Assembly: GCA_037954665.1 (NCBI GenBank)
Contig: JBBMOL010000091.1
Span: forward strand, 2,604,001-2,668,000
DNA length: 64,000 nt
Source of the DNA: Laguncularia racemosa
Taxonomy: Eukaryota; Streptophyta; Magnoliopsida; Myrtales; Combretaceae
Direction of reading: 5' to 3'
Part shown: in pieces, positions 57,518 to 64,000 of the stretch
Layout: each line of letters starts with the position of its first letter
Numbering within the stretch: the stretch's first letter is position 1
Made by a program: the position numbers and the translations under genes
Notes under the pieces: model-generated
What the model saw: only the letters and a program-made list of their open reading frames with translations
Databases searched by the model: none
Told to the model about the DNA's origin: nothing

Positions 57518-57636
57518 GAACTTCGTTTCTCTTGGTTTGCTCTAGTTGTAATCAGCAACTTTACCAAGTTTGACAAGCTATAGGGACTTCGTCCCTCTTC
57601 TTCCTTCGATCATGAGTGTGATAGGAACTTCGTTCC
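57518..57636. repeat. Three short hairpins with TTC loops
   Basis: GGAACTTCGTTTC (57518), GGGACTTCGTCCC (57583) and GGAACTTCGTTCC (57624). The second and third form perfect 5-bp stems, the second by a double change that keeps pairing. Confidence 0.75.
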
Positions 57637-59140
57637 ATTTCCTCAACAAGAGCATTCTTATCCACCATAAGGTTAGATAACATTGTTCTTTGGAAGAAAA
57701 CTGGGATTCTTTATGCCATTATTACTTCTACTCGATTGTGGTTCCCACACAAGAGCGAGATGGAAGTGTAGTATGACTTAGGATCCTTTATGCCACTACT
57801 ACATTCGCTTAACCATGGTTCCCACATGTGAGCATGATAGTAGAGTGATTCCCATGTTTCTTTGAGGATTTGAGGGGAGATATCCCTAAGTTCTAAGTCC
57901 AAGTCATAGATAAGAGTAAGTATTCTCATTTTGTGTACTTACATGAATAATTCTTATATTGATAGCTCATGTATTTCCTTCTACCATTGCAGGTGCTAGA
58001 AGTTGGTTTGTCAATCCTATTGGAGTAAAGATGTCACAAGGTCGAGTATAGTAAGCCTCCAATAGAGTGAGCATTGCACACAATAGACCTTAGTGAGTCT
58101 TGAGTGTAGTGAGCTTCGACCATGGCATGTGTTGCATGTAGAGGGACTTAAGCATAGTAGGCTTAGTGTGTAGTAGGCCTTAGTAGGTCTCAAGCACAAC
58201 CAGCCCTAAGTGAATAAAGTCTTAAGCATAGCAAGCCTCAAGCGAATTGGAAGGTCACCATCAAGGTGATTCGGTGTTGTGCTTTGAAAGAAGAGAGCTA
58301 TCTCTATTTGTCACCCAGACTACACTCTCAAGTAGTCACCCTCTGGGTGGAAGTCTTGGGTAGAGCATGTCAACTTTGATGTCAAAGTGCATAGCTCTTT
58401 TGAAGAAGACCGGGACATCTATGTGCTAACTAGAGATTGCATCCCTTGACTAGCTATTATTGGTCCAACACCTTAGAAGCTTTTTAGGTTGACGATGGTA
58501 ATAGCACGGAAGGTCTAAATGATCTAATGAAGCTGCTTTGATAGCAAGGTACAAGTTGAGGAGTGAGAATGATGCTTATGTTGATGCGTTGCTTCTTTGT
58601 GTGCTGCACTTGGAATATCTCTCATCCCTCAGTTGCTAACATGTCTCATCGAGATGGGGTAGCAACTTTAGATTTTTGGTAAAAAAAAAATTCTTACGAT
58701 TTTGTTATGCCATCAAAAGGCCTCTTGGTAGCTTGCATTATTTAAATATGTGTAAGTCATCATATGCTTAGGAGACAATGCCTTCACTTAGCAGCAACGA
58801 TGTAAAGACCCACTTAGAGGGGCGTCATAAATATGAGACCACTTAGATTCTTAATATCTAAGAAGCCTCTAAAGTCATCTCATGCATTAGAACAAAGTCC
58901 TCTCTTGCTAGTGATGATGTATAAAAAAAAATATTAAAGAAGATATTCAATTGCGCTTAAGCAACGATAATGACATTCATTGCCTGAAGTGGTGAGCTCT
59001 CTTTTACTAGTCAAGGGAGTATTTCTCACTACTTGACTATTTAGTATAAGTTACTAGGAGATTAAAAATACTCCATGACAAAAATTTTATGATTGAGCAT
59101 AAGTAGATTGATTTTCTTACTTAGCTGTAATGGCTTATGA

Positions 59141-59415
59141 TGTGCCCAAGAAACAACGCTCTTACCAATCTACACTGTATATGCCTAACTTTCTATCATG
59201 TGCTTGGGAGTCAAAGCTCATACCATTCCACACTGTTTATGCTTGACTTTCTATTGTGCGCTTGGGGAATCAAAGCTATTACCAGTCTGCACTATATATG
59301 CTTGACTTTCTGTCATGCGCTTAGGAGTGAAAGCTTTTACCAATTTGCACTGTATATGTCAAGCTTTCCATTGTGCGCCTAGGAGTCAAAGCTCTTTCCA
59401 ATCAGCATCAATGTT
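59141..59415 (+). repeat. Tandem repeat, 58-bp period, about five units
   Basis: Units start TGTGC/TGCGC at 59141, 59199, 59257, 59316 and 59374, each with TTGGGAGTCAAAGCT and TGCACTGTATATGCTTGACTT. An 81-codon ORF across it is only a by-product of the 58-bp period. Confidence 0.93.
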
Positions 59416-59949
59416 TACACTACCCCTTATATACTTTGTTTCAGTGAATCATAAATCTTGTATAAATTCTAACATGATGGTTCATTGGGGTATAAGGGTA
59501 AATTGGCTAAATGCTACTCAAGTTGAGAAGTAGCTTCATGGCTAGCTTTAAAGGAATGAGCAAGTCTTGTTCATAATTGGAAGCATTAGCATGAGAGTTG
59601 AACCAGGGTGTCGCCTCAGCTTAGGGTGTGAGAGCCATGATGCCGAGTTATTGCCTAGGCTTAAGGCATGGGAGTCAAGATGCTAGGGCATTACCTAGGC
59701 TTAAAGCACAAGTATATAAGACTATACTGCAATGATTAAAAAAAAATGAAACTTTTGTCATTTGTGGCAAATTTTGCTCTTCATTTACAAAATAAATGTC
59801 AAGTTTTAACCTTGACTTTAGTGTTTAATAAATAACTTATTACTATCAAATGAAGTCTTTTGTAAAATATCCTTCTTAAACCTTGACAATCTATCTTCCT
59901 CAGATCCTATAGACTATCATAAGTAGTATGTCTTTTGCCCATCTTTGCC

Positions 59950-62224
59950 GATGAACTTTCTACTCACTTATTTCTTTTTTGCTTTTTCTTGCCCCCACGA
60001 AAGCCTCGCATTCTCTTCTTTCTCTTGGACTTCTCTTGAGTATCCTCCTAAATGGGTAGTGGTGTGCTAGAGGGTTTTGCAATAGTAATCTCTCTCTCTT
60101 TGACGTATTCATTGAAAAATGCGGCTTCGATGAAGTATGCCTCATTATGCTCGAATGGATTTTTCATTGTGGGAATGAACATGTCTTTTCCCTTCCAATA
60201 GCCTTTAATGCGGCTTCAATGAAGCAAGCCATGTTGAAGGTATGGGATTGTGATCGTGCCATCACTTTCTTCCAACCAGTAGATGGTAGGATATGGGTAC
60301 GTCGATTACGTGGAATCGTGTAAAGCTTTATATAGGGCCTACTTTAAAGCTCACATTAACATATCCTATTATGTTTGTAGGCGCGTCAATGAAACTATTC
60401 ATAGTAATAGGTTGTCTCACTAAGCGCTGGTTATTTATCCTTACAGCCTTAAGTGTAGACATCGGCATTATGTTTATAGAAGAGCCATTGTCTATAAATG
60501 TCCCCTTAATGGGATTCCCATTTAGCATGCTTTCCACATAAAGAGGACGGTTATGAATGGGATTTTTGGCGCACATGTCCACGTTAGTAAAGAGAATTGC
60601 ATTCTCATGCACCTTTGCTATTCTTCGTATAGGCTGCACTAAACTGCATTCCTCGTATTGTCTCTCTACGATTTGGGTAAGGGCAGTTGCTGCTCGACAT
60701 GTGATACATCTCCTTCTTCAGTACTAGGATTGTAGCCAATGGCATTTGCAGTACTCTATTGATTATTGTGCATGGGAAGTGGATTATTACATACATTATT
60801 GTTTTTTATGATAAGTTCCCCATTACGGACCCTGTAATTGAAAATCTTCTTCAAAGTCCAACACTCTTTCGTAGGATGACCAATAAATGTATGATATCTG
60901 CAAAACTTATGATCATTCTTCTCATTTTGTGTTGGTAAGCGATCCACTCTTAGGAGCTTGATATTCCCATCTTGTAACCATTAGTTAAACAAAGCATGTA
61001 CCTTTCTCATTAGGCATGGGAAAGGAGGAATTGATGTAGATTCTCAGGATTTATCGTTCCTTGGCTTCTTATTGTCTCTAAAGGTCTCAACTTGGTTCGA
61101 GCTAGCAGATGTTGCTCGTTTCCCAAACCTCCCATTTTCTTCTCGTTGTCTTACAACAAAATTATTAGTTTTCCTTACAGTTTCGACTAGTGCAGAAAAG
61201 GAACTTAGATTAAGATTTTCTATGTGAACTACGTACTCAATGAACATCCCTTAGATACAAGTCTTCACTAACTCCCTCTCATCACATACGTCTTGAATGT
61301 CCAGTGTGTGCTCCCTGAATCGTTCTATATAATCCATCAAGTCTTCCTTGGGATACTGCCGTGTTCTTCCTATGTTTGTGATTGTGACTAATTCTTGAGT
61401 AGAGAAGAATTTCGCTAAGAATAGCTTACACATAGATCCCAATGAATCAACAGACCCTATAGGGAGGTTGACATCCAGGTGTATGCCTTTTCAATCAGTG
61501 ATTTGGAAAATTCTTGAAGTTTCAGGTCATCATTCAACCCATATACTTCTAAGGTCTCAATAAACTTAAGTAAATGTTCTTTGGTGCTCCTTTTCTTGCC
61601 ATTGAATAGGATGAACTTGGGACTAACATAGTTCTTAGGATATGGCTTTTCAGCAATGTGCTGATGGTAAGGAAGTCTTAACTCTAGTACTCTCACAATT
61701 GACTTTGCTTGTATTTCTTTTAAGTATATGTCAAAGTCTTCCTTCGTTACAAAGGAAGTCCTTAGGGTAGATACTATGGAAGCAGGTGTGGGAGTAGGCT
61801 GACAACTAAATCCACCAAAAGCATTAGGAGGTGGAACATCTGGTTAAGTGGTTTGCTTCTGAGGAATGTTCTCCTCATCAATTGGAGGGTTAATAGGAGG
61901 AATTGCATGTGATGGAGTTACATGAGTGGCACCTTGCTGCGTAGCAATGTTGTTGTTTGGAGGAGCCACACCTTGTTGCATAGCAGTGGTAGTAGCCAAC
62001 CTTATGACAAGTAGAGTAAGCATGGTTATAAGTTGATTCAAAGCCCTTGTGTTCTCTTGCATAGTCTACATCATTTGTGTAGGATCTATAGGAGCCTTAG
62101 GCTGTGAATTGCCTTGACTAGTGTTCTGTAGTATTTGAGGTAGGTTCTACTCCACCAGTTTAGTGTCAGGATCTTATTCTCGATAGATATTGTTAGATGG
62201 TCCTCTCTTTCTAGGGGGTACCAT
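59950..62224 (-). pseudogene. G4 gag and protease
   Basis: ATG at 62222-62224, MVPPRKRGPSNNIYRE, then stops at about 62170, 62145 and 62065 (TAA/TAG), then a Tat-like gag: YHQHIAEKPYPKNYVSPKF, FNGKKRSTKEHLLKFIE, FSTQELVTITNIGRTRQ and EDLMDYIERFREHTLDI. A short Cys/His region follows (CRYHTFIGHPTKECW), then the protease NRPLYVESMLNG and FIDNGSSINIMPMSTL with the D-N-G form, and DVPISYHLLVGR. It fades out near 59950 with a basic run. About six stops and frame changes. RT, RNase H and integrase are absent, so the element depended on others. Confidence 0.85.
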
Positions 62225-62247
62225 TACTCTTCTATCGCTTAAATCAA

Positions 62248-62265
62248 TCCCTAGCGGAGTCGCCA
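62248..62265 (-). other. G4 primer-binding site
   Basis: Minus strand TGGCGACTCCGCTAGGGA, three bases from the LTR end; nearly the same as the G3 site. Confidence 0.85.
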
Positions 62266-62268
62266 AAA

Positions 62269-62939
62269 TGTAGATGGGGCATCCTGGTAGGAGTGGTCAC
62301 GTGCGTATCGTATTACACGTGAATTTAGAGAAAAGTGATTTAGAGATGGCATGTGATGAAATGACTAAGAAGAGTGAGGCAAGGAGGAGGAACATGTAAT
62401 CTCAAGTATCTTAAATGCACAAGTGACAGATAAGGGAGTTAAAGAGACCTCAAGCATTAACCTTGTAGTTCTTGGGCAATAGAGATTATTCTTTGCCTGA
62501 TCTCATGTTTGATCTTTGAGAATAGAGAACTCTTGGTAAAACACCATTTCTCTGATTTTAGGAATTCGAGAAAAAAGGTCCTTAATGAGGAGGAATGACT
62601 GAGTATTTATAAACTATTGAGCCTGATGAGATCTGTTAAATCACTTTAGCGATCAATGGACAAGATGGAGTCTGCTCAATTTAAGGTTATCCTAATGAGC
62701 TTACCATAGGCCCAAGACCAGTAGCCTTCCTCATAAGTAAATGAGCATGCTTGAAAAAGGTTGGATATGGATGGATCGATTCAATAATCCCTACTTTGAG
62801 CCCACTAAGCTAATTCTTCTTAAGTTATCCCAATAATTGGACTGGACTTATTAAACCTTATCACCTAGCCCAATGAGTCAAGCCAGATAATCAGTTGACT
62901 TAGCTCATTATATTTATGTAATATTTTCACCCCTCTACA
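62269..62939 (-). repeat. G4 5' LTR (complete, 671 bp)
   Basis: Ends TGTAG...CTACA form a 5-bp terminal inverted repeat. Aligns with the truncated copy at 18528-19149. Confidence 0.88.
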
Positions 62940-63612
62940 TAAGTCTTACAATTAACTAAGTCTCCTACTCTTCATCATAGTTATAAAAGCTATCGTCCAT
63001 CCCACTTTCGTATTACATGTCATAACCTAAGCAATCACAAGCATCAACATCAAAAAGCATAATTGAAACTTGAAAAGTATAAACTCAAACATGAAGAAGT
63101 GATAACACCTTCTACTACATGTCCATTGCATGCAATTATATGCATATAGTTTAATAAATGCGACAATCAAGTCCATAGTTTTAGGCATCAACAAATAGCA
63201 CAATATGGAATAACTCAGATTTTAGCAATAAAAATATATAATATATATTATGTGAATCATTTAAATCTAATACAATACTAATAAAATATATAAATCATTT
63301 TATCATATTATAGATACTAAAGTTATCTCATTCTAACTTTACTATTAGTATTAACTATCAAGCTACTAATCCATTATAAACATTCACAATGGTCCTTCAT
63401 ATGAGCTGTTTACAACTTCATCTATGGAGGAAATAACCTATCAATCCCATCTATTTCATGGAGCCATTGAGATGTCGAGCTGTATACATCGAAAAAAAAA
63501 GGGAATGATATTTCAAGATGCACCTATCATCTATGTTATCCTGTCGGTAGTCTCTTGAGAAAAAAAGTTTTAAAAAACAAAACAAAACAAAGAGGGGGGC
63601 CGTAAAGGATAA
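62940..63612. other. AT-rich flank right of the nest
   Basis: No gene or repeat recognised. Confidence 0.5.
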
Positions 63613-63873
63613 CTAAATGAAGAGGCCAATCTCAAGGTCGTAGGGTTCAGAGCAGCGTGTTCCCTCTTCTAATTCTAGCGCTAAATTGATTGCGCCCTCA
63701 TCATGACGACACGGAACAAATGCTAACGTAAATACATCGAATTCATCAAGGACGACTTTTGGCAACATGTGTTTAATCAAACATTTGACCAGGCCCACTT
63801 GACAAGCCCTTCCACTTGCGTCGCTGTACCGTGTGCGATGCGGGACTTCCCATCCCTTTTTCTCCACAGACAA
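63613..63873 (-). CDS. Unrecognised ORF, 86 codons
   Basis: ATG to TAG on the minus strand, starting MSVEKKGWEVPHRTRY and including CLIKHMLPKVVLDEFDVFTL, then CRHDEGAINLALELEEG. The composition is protein-like, acidic towards the end, with no signal peptide or membrane segment. I do not recognise a family. It may be one exon of a gene, a captured fragment, or the antisense of something; only the local rise in GC and lack of low-complexity residues speak for coding. No splice partner can be assigned within the last 130 bp of the window. Confidence 0.35.
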   Translation of the reverse strand: MSVEKKGWEVPHRTRYSDASGRACQVGLVKCLIKHMLPKVVLDEFDVFTLAFVPCRHDEGAINLALELEEGTRCSEPYDLEIGLFI

Positions 63874-64000
63874 GGTAATAGCTACTACTGTCTCGAAACT
63901 TATACGATGTGTTAGACGGTTTTATTGATTAATAAAAAAAATATTTATTATATATATATAATTATTGGATATTGATTTGAGTATAAGGTCATACAAATAC

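Larger units (their letters stand above)
56606..59949 (-). other. Non-coding part of G4 with several repeat families
   Basis: No supported ORF in 3.3 kb. It includes three GGAACTTCGTTCC-type hairpins, a degenerate AGTAGGCCTTAGTAGG minisatellite (58030-58230) and a 58-bp tandem repeat (59141-59415). This arrangement fits the repeat-rich non-coding part of Tat-like elements, sitting where pol has been lost. Confidence 0.5.
18528..62939 (-). mobile_element. G4: gag-protease-only Ty3/gypsy (Tat-like) element, host of the whole nest
   Basis: Two same-orientation LTR copies (18528-19149, truncated, and 62269-62939) bracket the nest. Reading the minus strand: 5' LTR, primer site TGGCGACTCCGCTAGGGA, gag, zinc knuckle, protease, then no RT, RNase H or integrase. 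Next come tandem-repeat-rich non-coding DNA, broken pieces of host genes (DEAD-box helicase, PPR), a possible polypurine tract GGCTAGGAGGTAAAA and the 3' LTR. Without the C1 insertion it would be about 10.5 kb. LTR and primer site are clear for the right end. That the left LTR is the same copy's 3' LTR, rather than a second element, is inference: the outer left end is lost, so no target duplication can be tested. Confidence 0.55.

Noticed and set aside
59137..59382. 81-codon ORF with internal protein-like repeats
   Set aside because: It follows a 58-bp DNA tandem repeat, which is not a multiple of three; the frame is open by chance.

Overview
The window is plant nuclear DNA, most likely from a eudicot. 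The signs are spliced genes with plant-only domains (DUF1336, a two-domain WRKY factor), AT-rich spacers, microsatellites, and the usual plant Ty1/copia, Ty3/gypsy and LINE families. The species cannot be named from sequence alone. There is no bacterial, CRISPR or operon-like content.

Layout. (1) 310-1122: last three exons of a plus-strand DUF1336 (EDR2 C-terminal type) gene. (2) 2373-6000: old mobile-element debris, namely a minus-strand LINE reverse-transcriptase tail and a plus-strand copia RT/RNase H relic. (3) 7240-7800: a GC-richer island with a telo-box and a possible folded RNA, no clear gene. (4) 9094-13841: a complete minus-strand group I WRKY gene (four exons, 532 aa, WRKY3/WRKY4 type), with one GC-AG intron and W-boxes upstream. 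(5) 14.0-18.5 kb: AT-rich spacer. (6) 18.5-62.9 kb: one large nest of LTR retrotransposons. (7) 62.9-64 kb: AT-rich flank with one unrecognised 86-codon ORF.

The nest, from outside in: G4, a gag-protease-only gypsy element of Tat-like type (minus; LTRs 18528-19149 truncated and 62269-62939), holds broken host-gene pieces (PPR, DEAD-box helicase). C1, a copia element (plus; 21978-55866, TSD TACCT), lies beside the helicase piece. G1, a chromovirus-like gypsy (minus; 24681-51805, TSD AAGGA), sits inside C1 gag. G2, an Athila-type gypsy (minus; 24827-35135, TSD GTTTC), sits inside one LTR of G1. G3, a Tat-type gypsy with a second RNase H (plus; 37030-48189, TSD CCACG), sits inside the RNase H domain of G1. 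Both coding-region insertions interrupt an open frame that resumes on the other side of the target duplication.

The most unusual signal is in G2. Next to a second, partial LTR end lies a gap-free copy of a whole tRNA-Asp(GUC) with CCA (33143-33217), not just the usual 18-nt primer-binding site. It carries T in place of the universal A58, the base whose m1A modification normally stops reverse transcriptase. This looks like a fossil of strong-stop cDNA extended through the entire primer tRNA. Almost all retroelement ORFs carry stops, many explained by C-to-T change, so the elements look inactive; the 711-codon protease-RT-RNase H frame of G2 is the longest intact one.
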